Of a stretch of DNA of 32,868 nucleotides, positions 7,048 through 14,780 are shown piece after piece (the first letter of the stretch is position 1; each line of letters starts with the position of its first letter). Location of the stretch: IMG/VR virus record IMGVR_UViG_3300012096_000015, positions 1 to 32,868 of that record, one strand, 5' to 3'. Made by a program: the position numbers and the translations under genes. This stretch comes from a virus. The notes below the pieces were generated by a model. The model did not search any database and was not told the origin of the DNA. It saw nothing but the letters and a program-made list of their open reading frames with translations.

Positions 7048-7799
7048 CACCTTTTATCCTAGCTTCAACCACCTATGGCCCCATGATCATCAACAGGATG
7101 GATACAGGAGTTAGTTGGCAGCTGTTTACGATTGGCTCTCATGAGCATGAGGTCGTATCTTTTGTTACGGGCTTGAGCACTGAATGCCTCGAACAATATA
7201 GCGCAGGTGTCCACATTGTTGATATCGGAGCTAATGTAGGTACCTGCACCATTCCATGGGCAAAACACTGCAAAGGATGGGGACATGTAACAGCCTTTGA
7301 ACCACAAGAGCGCATTTACTATGCCTTGGCAGGAAACATCGCATTGAACAATTGCATGAATGCTAAAGCCGTTCATGGAGCCGTTTCCAACCTGTCAGGA
7401 ACCATGCGTGTCCCTAGAATAAATTATGAAGTCCTTTCCAATTTTGGTGGAATTGCCATGCGTGACGGCTTGTTAATTCATGGCCCCGGTCAAGAACTAT
7501 CCTATGACAGGCATGAAATGGATGTTGTAAATTGTTTTGCTTTAGATGATTCCAAGTTATCACGACTTGATATTTTGAAAATAGACGTCGAAGGCATGGA
7601 AATGGATGTGCTGAAAGGTGCAACAGGTACCATCAAGAAGCTAAAACCCGTAGTAATCAGTGAATGGCTTCATTGCGGTAAAGAAGTAATTACTTCTTTT
7701 TTGGAAGATTTTGATCATTTTGAATTAGGTGGAAACATAGTCAGTGTGCCTATGTCAGAAACACGGATGAGAGACTATGTTTTTTCTAAGCTTAGATAA
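7044..7799 (+). CDS. FkbM-family SAM-dependent methyltransferase
   Basis: A 251-residue protein with the FkbM signature: SAM-binding motif VDIGANVGTCTIPWA at about 61-75, the acidic end of the second strand in TAFEPQERIYYAL, the motif LKIDVEGMEMDVLKGA, and a VVISEW strand after it. FkbM enzymes usually methylate hydroxyl groups of sugars, lipids or small molecules. The gene overlaps the recombinase stop by four bases and sits inside a recombination operon, so it is a cargo gene in an unusual place. Possible targets are host surface glycans or modified phage DNA bases; nothing in the sequence decides. Family assignment is strong. Confidence 0.9.
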   Translation: MTPFILASTTYGPMIINRMDTGVSWQLFTIGSHEHEVVSFVTGLSTECLEQYSAGVHIVDIGANVGTCTIPWAKHCKGWGHVTAFEPQERIYYALAGNIALNNCMNAKAVHGAVSNLSGTMRVPRINYEVLSNFGGIAMRDGLLIHGPGQELSYDRHEMDVVNCFALDDSKLSRLDILKIDVEGMEMDVLKGATGTIKKLKPVVISEWLHCGKEVITSFLEDFDHFELGGNIVSVPMSETRMRDYVFSKLR

Positions 7800-7804
7800 A
7801 CCTC

Positions 7805-8344
7805 ATGCGTAAAGGTGGAAGCAAGCAAAAGGGTGCTTCCTTCGAGCGTGAAGTCTGTGTCATGCTTTCAACATGGATAACCAGTGGAACTAGAGAAGAT
7901 GTATTTTGGCGGAGCGCCATGTCCGGGGGCCGTGCAACGGCAGCATTTGCTAAAGGACGAAGCTTGGGCGCTCAGGTCGGAGATCTATCTTGCATCTATC
8001 CAAAGGGTAACCGCTTCATCAGCACTTTTGCCGTTGAATGTAAATTCTACGCTAAGCTTGATTATGAAGGTCTACTTACTGGGAAGGGCAAGCTCCTTGC
8101 CTTTTGGGCTGAGATAAACGAACAAGCTAAACGCTATAATAAACTTCCATTTTTAGTGTGTCGTCAAAATCGCATGCATCCTCATATCTGTCTTGATAAT
8201 GCAGGTATGCAAGAGCTTGACTTGTATGACCATCAAACTCTTTTAATAAGCAGACCTGAAGATATATTCATCTTTAACACTAAACACTTCTTTAAGGTGT
8301 GCAAACCCTATGTGGACGATGATAGGCGACCTCCATCTGACTGA
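7805..8344 (+). CDS. PD-(D/E)XK nuclease, Holliday-junction-resolvase-like
   Basis: A 179-residue protein with the layout of the phage resolvase/endonuclease family related to archaeal Hjc: an N-terminal KGASFEREV helix supplying a conserved Glu, a central GDLSCIYP strand with the catalytic Asp, then FAVECKFY carrying the ExK pair, and a C-terminal FLVCRQNR strand. These enzymes need a divalent metal and cut branched DNA, which suits a phage using recombination-dependent replication. It lies between the recombinase block and gp47 and overlaps gp47 by 35 bases. The substrate is inferred from the family, and a general repair nuclease remains possible. Confidence 0.78.
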   Translation: MRKGGSKQKGASFEREVCVMLSTWITSGTREDVFWRSAMSGGRATAAFAKGRSLGAQVGDLSCIYPKGNRFISTFAVECKFYAKLDYEGLLTGKGKLLAFWAEINEQAKRYNKLPFLVCRQNRMHPHICLDNAGMQELDLYDHQTLLISRPEDIFIFNTKHFFKVCKPYVDDDRRPPSD

Positions 8345-9326
8345 CCGGGCGCAGGACGCCCACAGGTTTGGTATTTTTGACTGGATACGACGGCAACAGG
8401 AAAAACACCCTGTTGCCGCTACCTTTTTGGCTGGAGATATCACTGATCAAAAGGATCGGCACTCAGCCACCTTAGTCAATAAAATAGTCGGGGGATTGTT
8501 AAAGCTTCAACCACCTGTCTACATTGTCATGGGCAATCACGATTACCGTGATCCTAAAAACCCGTTCTTTAAGTTCCTTAGTCACATTGAAGGTATTCAG
8601 TTTGTCGTCAAACCAATGATGGTGGATATACCAAGTATGCAACGTCCTATTGTCCTCATACCACATTACCGAACTCAGGATGAATTTGATGCAGCAATCA
8701 AACTTAGTGCTTGGGCACAGCCAGCCGCTTTTCTGGTCCACCAAACCTTTGACGGCGCTATAGCCGAATCAGGAGTGCGTTTGTCGGGCTTGTCGGCCTC
8801 ACTGGTTGAGTCTTTTAAACCCCCGCTAGGGGTGTATGCCGGGGACGTCCACCGCCCCCAAACCCAAGGACAGGTAATTTACCTTGGCTGCCCTTACCAT
8901 ATCCGCTTTGGAGATGATTTTACCCCACGGGTGCTTTGGATAGCCAAAAATGGGCAAAGGGTGAACAGATGCTTCAGCGCTCCCTACAAATGGTCCTTGA
9001 CCGTCCGTGATGCGGACGATGTCCTAAATGACAATCAACTAAGGGAGGGAGATCAGATAAAATTGACCATTCAAATAACACGTGAAGAAGCCACTGAATG
9101 GAAGCGTATTAAGCAGGGAGTGCTTGATGCCTGCAAAGAACTGAAACTTGAGGTCTTTGGAGCCAAGGTAGAAGTTCAAACCATACAGAGTATACGACTT
9201 CACTTGAATGAAAAACATATGGGGCATGTTCAAATCCTTGAACAGTTCTGTAAAGTTGAAAAGGTATCCAACACCATCAAAAAAGTCGGAATGGAGATCC
9301 TCGATGGTAACAAAAGTGTACTGTGA
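8310..9326 (+). CDS. SbcD/gp47-like exonuclease subunit (Mre11 type)
   Basis: A 338-residue calcineurin-type phosphoesterase. Metal-binding motifs run in order: GDLHL at 6-10, AGDITD at 41-46, MGNHD at 74-78, His144 in LVHQTF, and GDVH at 178-181, where the family normally has GHxH. It forms the nuclease half of an Mre11-Rad50/SbcCD/gp46-gp47 complex, with the ATPase encoded two genes downstream. The complex resects double-strand ends to give single strands for the recombinase. The start at 8310 is favoured by AAGGTG upstream; a second in-frame ATG follows at 8319. The C-terminal third is less conserved and probably binds gp46. Confidence 0.9.
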   Translation: MWTMIGDLHLTDRAQDAHRFGIFDWIRRQQEKHPVAATFLAGDITDQKDRHSATLVNKIVGGLLKLQPPVYIVMGNHDYRDPKNPFFKFLSHIEGIQFVVKPMMVDIPSMQRPIVLIPHYRTQDEFDAAIKLSAWAQPAAFLVHQTFDGAIAESGVRLSGLSASLVESFKPPLGVYAGDVHRPQTQGQVIYLGCPYHIRFGDDFTPRVLWIAKNGQRVNRCFSAPYKWSLTVRDADDVLNDNQLREGDQIKLTIQITREEATEWKRIKQGVLDACKELKLEVFGAKVEVQTIQSIRLHLNEKHMGHVQILEQFCKVEKVSNTIKKVGMEILDGNKSVL

Positions 9327-9615
9327 TCACTGTGGGCACACTGCCCCTAATGCACAACAATATATCTTTGGAGCACACAATTACTTCTTTGGGGTAAAAG
9401 ATCCGGGACATCAATCTACTACTGGTTGGGTTAATAGCCAAGCACAAGCACAACAAATAGCTCAAATCCAAAACCAGCAAAATTCACATGGTCATTTACC
9501 TCCTTACCAACCTTCTCCAGTCATTGTTAGATCAGGAAGCGTGGACCTATGTGAGCACTGTCAAATTATTTGGATGAACAGGGTCAAAGCACTCACTCAA
9601 GCTTCTGAGCCATAA
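9304..9615 (+). CDS. Small zinc-ribbon protein (103 aa)
   Basis: The start is set at the ATG at 9304, with GGAG seven bases upstream; an earlier in-frame ATG would run nearly 120 bases into gp47. The 103-residue product begins with CDHCGH (residues 6-11) and has CEHC near the end (about 84-87), so the two halves of a zinc site are separated by a Gln- and Pro-rich linker (QAQAQQIAQIQNQQ). It overlaps the gp47 end and shares TAATG with gp46, so it is made together with the nuclease complex and may be an accessory to it. Family not recognised. Confidence 0.65.
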   Translation: MVTKVYCDHCGHTAPNAQQYIFGAHNYFFGVKDPGHQSTTGWVNSQAQAQQIAQIQNQQNSHGHLPPYQPSPVIVRSGSVDLCEHCQIIWMNRVKALTQASEP

Positions 9616-11405
9616 TGTTTGACTTACATTCTATTGTTTTTACTAATTTCAGATCATATGTGGGGACTCATGAATTTGAATTCCCAAAAGCTGTAGGACT
9701 GTACTACTTCACAGGTAAAAATCTAAGTGAACCTTCCCTTGGTGCGAATGGCAGTGGGAAAAGCACCTTTTTGGATGCTATTACATGGTGCCTCTACGGG
9801 CTTACCACACGTAAGCTGAAAGCCAATGAAGTATTGCCATGGGATAGCGACACTGGCTGCTCAGTTACCTTAGAATTGACTGTTGGTCAGCAAGAGCTAC
9901 AAATCAAACGAACTCAAAAGCCCAACAGTCTGTTGCTGAATGATAAACCTGTAGACCAAACCGAACTAGAAACACACCTTCGGCTTAATTTTGATTCGTT
10001 CCTTTATTCCGTAATCAATACCCAATTCGGCCAATCCTTTTTTTCATTGACACCATCAGCCAAACTAACTCTTTTTTCTGACATCATGGGATTGGACTTT
10101 TGGCTGGAAAAGAGTGAAGCCGCTGGCTATCGAGCAGTTGGATTAAGTTATCAAGAAACTAAAATCAAAGACTCAATTATGAGAGCGACTAATTACAAGC
10201 AAGTTTATGAAAAAGATCTAGCCCAAGCTCACCTTCGTTCCGATGAATTTAAAAACAATCAAAAAGCAATCATCGAACTCAAAACAAAGGAATTAACTCG
10301 TGCAGTTGATAAAGCTATATCCTTGGATGAAAAACTAGCTGATATCAAATTTGAAAATCATTCTAAACTTAAAAAACTGGAAAAATCACGTGATTCCTTT
10401 GTCTCAAACATTCAAAAAATAGCGCATGAACGCTCCGAATGTTCAGGTAAAATCAAGGTTTACAAAGAAGGTTACACTAAATTTAAAGATCTACAAAATG
10501 GTTGCCCACTTTGTCTTCAGAAAGTGGATAAGCCCCACCTAGACCTACTCAAACATGATCTGGACAAACAAATTCAATTTCTTGAAAGTGAACTTCGTGG
10601 AATTGATGAAGATCATACCGTATTTATGAAATATCTTATCCAAACTAATGGAAAGATCAATGCCTTAATCGATGAAATGAATGAAATCAGAAATAAAGAA
10701 GCTGAAGTCAAGTTGCTAGATGCAAAAATAGATCATCTTGAAAACAAAATTGATGATCTTATCAATGAAGATAATCCATGGACTGATTACATATTTGAAA
10801 AGAACTATGGCTTAGATCAAATCAAAAATGTCTTGAGCATAGATACCAAAATACTTGAAACTTGTCAAACCCATCTAGCCACTGTTGAATTTTGGGTTAA
10901 GGGGTTTAAACGTGTCCGGCTATTCATCATTGAACAGGCTTTCAAGACCTTGGAAATTGAAATCAACAACAGCTTGGCACAATTGGGGATGATTGATTGG
11001 CAAATCTCATTTGATGTCGAGCGTGAAAACAAATCTGGTGGCATCACCAAAGGTTTTGTGGTTTTTGTCAAAAGCCCTGCCAACACAGAGCCCGTAAGGT
11101 GGGAAAATTGGTCAGGCGGTGAAACTCAACGACTGCAATTGGCCGGTGATCTTGGATTAGCCAATCTAATCATGCATCAACATGGCTTAGATAATACCAT
11201 TGAGATATACGATGAACCATCCACTCATCTATCCCCTGAAGGTATGCTTGATTTGGCCAACATGCTTTATGAGCGTGCTATAGGCGAAGGTAAGCGTATT
11301 TGGATAGTAGACCACGCAGCAATCACCAACTTTGGTGAATTCGAAGGAACCATAACCGCAATGAAAGATCGAAATGGCTCAACAATTACCATTGACAATA
11401 GGTAA
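9615..11405 (+). CDS. SbcC/gp46-like ATPase (Rad50 type)
   Basis: A 596-residue SMC-like ATPase. Walker A GANGSGKST is at 43-51. Two charged coiled-coil arms flank a zinc hook CPLC at about 297-300. Then come the ABC signature WSGGETQRLQLAGDLG at about 499, a Walker B variant IEIYDEPSTHLS near 530 (Tyr in place of the usual Leu), and an H-loop WIVDH. Length and order match T4 gp46. It partners with the gp47-like nuclease just upstream; the pair resects DNA ends for recombination-dependent replication. Translation starts at the TAATG overlap with the preceding small gene. Confidence 0.93.
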   Translation: MFDLHSIVFTNFRSYVGTHEFEFPKAVGLYYFTGKNLSEPSLGANGSGKSTFLDAITWCLYGLTTRKLKANEVLPWDSDTGCSVTLELTVGQQELQIKRTQKPNSLLLNDKPVDQTELETHLRLNFDSFLYSVINTQFGQSFFSLTPSAKLTLFSDIMGLDFWLEKSEAAGYRAVGLSYQETKIKDSIMRATNYKQVYEKDLAQAHLRSDEFKNNQKAIIELKTKELTRAVDKAISLDEKLADIKFENHSKLKKLEKSRDSFVSNIQKIAHERSECSGKIKVYKEGYTKFKDLQNGCPLCLQKVDKPHLDLLKHDLDKQIQFLESELRGIDEDHTVFMKYLIQTNGKINALIDEMNEIRNKEAEVKLLDAKIDHLENKIDDLINEDNPWTDYIFEKNYGLDQIKNVLSIDTKILETCQTHLATVEFWVKGFKRVRLFIIEQAFKTLEIEINNSLAQLGMIDWQISFDVERENKSGGITKGFVVFVKSPANTEPVRWENWSGGETQRLQLAGDLGLANLIMHQHGLDNTIEIYDEPSTHLSPEGMLDLANMLYERAIGEGKRIWIVDHAAITNFGEFEGTITAMKDRNGSTITIDNR

Positions 11406-11409
11406 ACAG

Positions 11410-11943
11410 ATGATATCTCCGTTTACATCTGAAGATGATCAACAAATAATTGAACTCTTCAAGGAAGGTCACTCCATGGGTGCTATAGGAAACCAACTTA
11501 AACGATCAAGGTCTGCCATTGCAGGTCGAATACATCGTTTACGCACTGTCTTAAAAGATAAGTTAAGTGAAGATGATTTGAAGCCTAGACGGGGTGAACC
11601 ACCTAAAGGTAGAGTTAAGGTCGTTGAAACCCCCAGTAAGCCAAGATTAAGTCCTCGTCATCAAGAATTGACCACTCTAGATGAAGATACCTCACCCTTA
11701 GTTCCTAAAATGAGAGTTAGATTACGCATGATTGATAAAAATACGTCTGAAGTAACCCATAATGAACTCAAATGGTATCACTGCCGATGGCCGAAAGGCG
11801 ATCCATGTCATTCAGACTTTAGATTTTGCGGAGCACCCCGCATCAGTGGAAGTGTGCGTACCCCTTACTGCAAGGAACACACTTTGCTGGCTGGCAAACA
11901 ATATTCAGATGTGCGGGTTAACAATCCTATAACCTGCAATTGA
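11410..11943 (+). CDS. gcrA: GcrA-like cell-cycle/transcription regulator
   Basis: A 177-residue protein with both halves of the GcrA family. Residues 5-46 are a helix-turn-helix (EDDQQIIELFKEG, then GNQLKRSRSAIAGRIHRL). Residues 125-157 carry the C-terminal signature CRWPKGDP, FRFCG and PYCKEH, which host GcrA proteins share almost word for word. A basic Pro-rich linker joins the two. In Caulobacter, GcrA works with sigma70 and prefers promoters with m6A-methylated GANTC; binding to sigma70 or methylated sites by this protein is inference. The start at 11410 is chosen for TAGGT upstream; an ATG at 11374 lies inside gp46. It is the last gene of the early operon, placed to switch expression to late or host genes. 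Its 3' end overlaps the convergent gene by 39 bases. Confidence 0.85.
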   Translation: MISPFTSEDDQQIIELFKEGHSMGAIGNQLKRSRSAIAGRIHRLRTVLKDKLSEDDLKPRRGEPPKGRVKVVETPSKPRLSPRHQELTTLDEDTSPLVPKMRVRLRMIDKNTSEVTHNELKWYHCRWPKGDPCHSDFRFCGAPRISGSVRTPYCKEHTLLAGKQYSDVRVNNPITCN

Positions 11944-12459
11944 TTTTGCATGAATGCGAGTTGCATGATGCCCTGAATTGGCATCATACACTTCCCACAC
12001 ATTGCCCTGTATATGACGTTCAAGAATCATCACATGGTGGCGACGTACAGCTGCCATCTGTGGTGCTGGTATGACCTCAGGAAACTTAAACCAATTGGCT
12101 GCTAACCATAAAGACCGTATGGGCTGCCCGAAAAGGCGCATAGCAGCCCCACAGCCACAAAATGCCCTATGGGGGCACCCTCTAGGGTGGTCAATGACTT
12201 CAGAGCGGGAGGTAGGCCCGTACTGAATAAACCCATGGACGGGCGCGCTAAACGGGACAAACGGGGTTGAGATAGAAGGGTTTAGCCATACCTTGGGTTT
12301 GGTGAAATCAAAAGGCTTCCTGACGTTTTCACATGCCATGAAGAAATTGCAGCTAGGCTTGACCACTGTAGAAACATTATGCCTGCGTCCATAAGCGTGG
12401 GCTGGATTAATCATCAAAATGAAGAGTACTGTCGCTATAATGAATCGAATCAATTTCAT
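11905..12459 (-). CDS. Secreted Cys/His protein, CHAP-like in outline
   Basis: A 184-residue protein with a clear Sec signal peptide (MKLIRFIIATVLFILMI, then NPAHA). The mature part holds HPRGCPHRAFCGCGAAM, then SLWLAANWFKF, APQMAAVRRHHVMILE and YDANSGHH, an order I recall from small secreted proteins common in Hyphomicrobiales, with a Cys followed by a His as in CHAP-type cysteine hydrolases. Activity is not proven. The start is taken at 12459, where AAAGGTGG stands five bases upstream, instead of a GTG nine bases earlier. It is the last gene of the minus-strand late block and ends inside the gcrA-like gene. It may act in the envelope as a lysis helper or exclusion factor. Confidence 0.7.
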   Translation of the reverse strand: MKLIRFIIATVLFILMINPAHAYGRRHNVSTVVKPSCNFFMACENVRKPFDFTKPKVWLNPSISTPFVPFSAPVHGFIQYGPTSRSEVIDHPRGCPHRAFCGCGAAMRLFGQPIRSLWLAANWFKFPEVIPAPQMAAVRRHHVMILERHIQGNVWEVYDANSGHHATRIHAKSIAGYRIVNPHI

Positions 12460-12496
12460 CAGAACCACCTTTTATTTCGGGATGGCCTGCTTAGCA

Positions 12497-12898
12497 TTAA
12501 CCTCCTGTTCCGGCAATGAAGCAATACACAGTAAAATCACCACTTGGAAATGATCTAGCACCGCAAAGATGACTGCGACCATCAGGGTTATCTCGTTCCA
12601 TTTCTACTTTTGCTTCTGGAATAGGTACAAATCTCTTATCTAGATCATCAACTTTATGAGCCATCCAATGACCATTTAGCCAATAAGTTTCTGCTGGGGA
12701 ACAATCCCTTTTGTTACAACAAGACACTGTCCTGTTATCTGGCATCATCCATGTACTGTAAAACTTCTCATGAATGGCTTGATCTTGTGGTGGATGTTGA
12801 TGTGCATATTCATTTGCATTGGCATATGAAATGAATATGCACATAAGTATATTACCGATTAAAAACCAACGCCAATACTCAAGCATACTAAACCTCAT
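12497..12898 (-). CDS. Secreted conserved protein, alphaproteobacterial type
   Basis: A 133-residue protein with an N-terminal hydrophobic segment (WFLIGNILMCIFISY, then ANA), read as a signal peptide or anchor. The mature N-terminus contains HQHPPQDQAIHEKFYSTW followed by MMPDNR and a Cys-rich CCNKRDCSPAE, then RDNPDGRSHLCG. I recall this pattern from small uncharacterised exported proteins frequent in Bradyrhizobium and relatives. The even number of cysteines suits periplasmic disulfides. Its ATG overlaps the stop of the upstream lectin-like gene (TAATG). The function is unknown, and its presence supports a Hyphomicrobiales-like host. Confidence 0.75.
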   Translation of the reverse strand: MRFSMLEYWRWFLIGNILMCIFISYANANEYAHQHPPQDQAIHEKFYSTWMMPDNRTVSCCNKRDCSPAETYWLNGHWMAHKVDDLDKRFVPIPEAKVEMERDNPDGRSHLCGARSFPSGDFTVYCFIAGTGG

Positions 12899-14730
12899 TA
12901 TCTATGAGATGCAGAGCAATTGGCAGCGGCCCCACCACCAGAACCGTTACAAGTCCATGACCATGGGCCTGCTACAGCACCACCAATAGGTCCACCACCG
13001 TTCCATGCCCATGGGCCTAACACAGTGCCAGCCGAACAAAGATTGGTTGATGGTGTAGATAATGCTGTTGTACCATTCGCTGACCCACACACACCATTAA
13101 TTACTACCGGACCAGCAAGCAACGCGGAACAATTGGCAGTACTGCCTCCATTTGAACCTGCACAAGTCCATGTCCACGGCCCAGTGCCTGTCACAGATGA
13201 TGATGTACCAGTTGAGCAAAGATTAGTTAAAGGTGCCGAAGCAAGAGTAGTACCATTAGCTGAACCGCATAGTCCATTGACAGGAGGTGGCAATACAATA
13301 CCAACAGGATAGGCATTATTTGATCCGGGTAACACAGGCACGCCACCGGGGACATTTACTAATGCAATGTTAACATTGGAAGACACCATCGGCTGATCCG
13401 ATCCAAGCTGAACAACATTGGTGCCGGGCACAAGATCGGTAGTGGGGATGGTCACAGCAAAAGTACGCCACGTATTGATTATAGCATCTGGATAAGGCCA
13501 TGGTGTTGGATGTGCATGACCATTAACCGTAACATTGAGTACCGTAGGAACAGGACTGCCTTCATTATGAAAGTTGAATAATACGCGCACAACTGCTGCC
13601 TGTGGATTAGCTGGCACATTAAGCACATTCCAGATTGCAACTTGGTTGGGTAAAGAAAATTTACCCAAGTTCACCATATACGAATAGCCCGGAGTTGGTT
13701 GAAGGGCGTCCAAGGCATCGTAGCTGAAATCCCGATACGTAAACGGTCCATCAAAAGCTACGTTATCCCAGACGAACGTATGGTTTCTTTGCGATGGCAA
13801 TCCGCCCTTGTCCGCATTGTAGTGAACGTCTTCAAGCCAGATTAAACCACGTGTGAAGGTTAGATTCGCGTTGGTAATAACAGCAATATGCTTTAAATTT
13901 GTAATAGTTGGAACGACGCCAGCATCAGTAGCATAAACATCAATTTGATTCTGAGAAATTTTTAATTCAACATGATTTGTAATTCCTGAATTATTCGGCG
14001 ATGAAATAACACAATCAAGTTTTTGAACCGTTAAATTAACTAGACCAACTCCATCAGTATCTTCCAAAACATAGTTACGAACAACTGCCGCCGTATCAAC
14101 AGTCCATCGCGGTAAAGATAGATTGTTGCTGTTTGGGCACGAGCCACCTTGACCTGCCTCAGCTGCAGCCGAAAAACGAATTCCAAAACCGTGTTGTGGA
14201 AGTGCTTGCCACGAATCAAAATGATTGAATGGCATCGGAACAGGAAGATTACTCATCCAGAATTCAGGCCATGCTGCATGAGTTGAATGGCTATCATTAC
14301 TGATATCAAAAGACACCGTACCGGTTCTTCCAGCAAAATCGAAAGGTTGTTTTGGATACATTGCTATTGTTTGTACGTCACCATCTTCAAACACACCACT
14401 TGGATTGTCATTACTTGCTTCATGCAACTGACCGTTACAGATCATTATATCATTAGGCACTGCAACAGTAATAGTACCACTACAAGTCTGAAGCGGGATA
14501 GCTGCCGCCCATCCATTGTATTGATTTTGACCAAAATTAACGAAACCAGTACCTCGTGATACTCCCCAAACATTTGGATCAAGATCACCAGTACGGCCTG
14601 GAATACCAAGATTTTTATTATCAAAGCTATCACAGAAGATAGCTGTACCGCCTAACTGCATGCCGCAGTTTTGCGCTTCAGCCATAGTTCCACAACACAA
14701 TGTTAGTAACAAACCAAGAATAAAACGCAT
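12898..14730 (-). CDS. Secreted lectin-like protein with C-terminal repeats
   Basis: A 610-residue protein with a signal peptide (MRFILGLLLTLCCGTMAEAQ) and a strong GAGGAGAGG ribosome site. Residues 25-330 look like a concanavalin A/LamG-type beta sandwich (PFDFAGRTGTVSFDI, AAWPEFWMSN, then TFVWDNVAFDGP), and no GH16-type ExDxxE catalytic motif is visible. Residues 330-475 form a second beta-rich region. Two Cys-rich repeats close the protein. Similar repeats occur in bacterial surface proteins. A signal peptide is unusual for a virion protein, so it is probably exported by the infected cell to bind or modify envelope glycans, although a fibre role cannot be excluded. It heads a three-gene group of exported proteins. 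Confidence 0.7.
   Translation of the reverse strand: MRFILGLLLTLCCGTMAEAQNCGMQLGGTAIFCDSFDNKNLGIPGRTGDLDPNVWGVSRGTGFVNFGQNQYNGWAAAIPLQTCSGTITVAVPNDIMICNGQLHEASNDNPSGVFEDGDVQTIAMYPKQPFDFAGRTGTVSFDISNDSHSTHAAWPEFWMSNLPVPMPFNHFDSWQALPQHGFGIRFSAAAEAGQGGSCPNSNNLSLPRWTVDTAAVVRNYVLEDTDGVGLVNLTVQKLDCVISSPNNSGITNHVELKISQNQIDVYATDAGVVPTITNLKHIAVITNANLTFTRGLIWLEDVHYNADKGGLPSQRNHTFVWDNVAFDGPFTYRDFSYDALDALQPTPGYSYMVNLGKFSLPNQVAIWNVLNVPANPQAAVVRVLFNFHNEGSPVPTVLNVTVNGHAHPTPWPYPDAIINTWRTFAVTIPTTDLVPGTNVVQLGSDQPMVSSNVNIALVNVPGGVPVLPGSNNAYPVGIVLPPPVNGLCGSANGTTLASAPLTNLCSTGTSSSVTGTGPWTWTCAGSNGGSTANCSALLAGPVVINGVCGSANGTTALSTPSTNLCSAGTVLGPWAWNGGGPIGGAVAGPWSWTCNGSGGGAAANCSASHR
12901..13287 (-). repeat. Two tandem Cys-rich protein repeats
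   Basis: Two units of about 60 residues, each NGxCGSANGTT...TNLCS...GPWxWTC...ANCSA, end the lectin-like protein. Each has four cysteines. The second unit also carries an internal mini-duplication of GPWAW/GPWSW with Gly-rich filler. Confidence 0.8.
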
Positions 14731-14754
14731 TATCCTCTCCTCTTATTAAACTAC

Positions 14755-14780
14755 TTGGGTCGTGATTCCTCACGACCCAA
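14755..14780 (-). other. Perfect 11-bp hairpin between late genes
   Basis: 14755-14765 pairs perfectly with 14770-14780 around four bases. In the minus-strand RNA the loop is GGAA, a GNRA tetraloop. It lies between the coiled-coil gene (stop at 14796) and the lectin-like gene (start at 14730). The downstream RNA has only a short U-containing stretch, so this is at best a weak terminator; it could instead be a processing or stability element that sets expression of the last three genes. Confidence 0.75.

Noticed and set aside
8319-9326. Later start (ATG at 8319) for the gp47-like gene
   Set aside because: It would still keep the GDLHL motif, but the only plausible ribosome site (AAGGTG) suits the ATG at 8310 better.
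12920-13312. Plus-strand Pro/His-rich frame opposite the lectin-like repeats
   Set aside because: It is a repeat shadow of the Gly/Trp/Cys-rich coding strand, without a ribosome site.
14755-14780. Intrinsic terminator
   Set aside because: The stem is strong, but no proper U tract follows on either strand, so I list it as a hairpin of unknown role.
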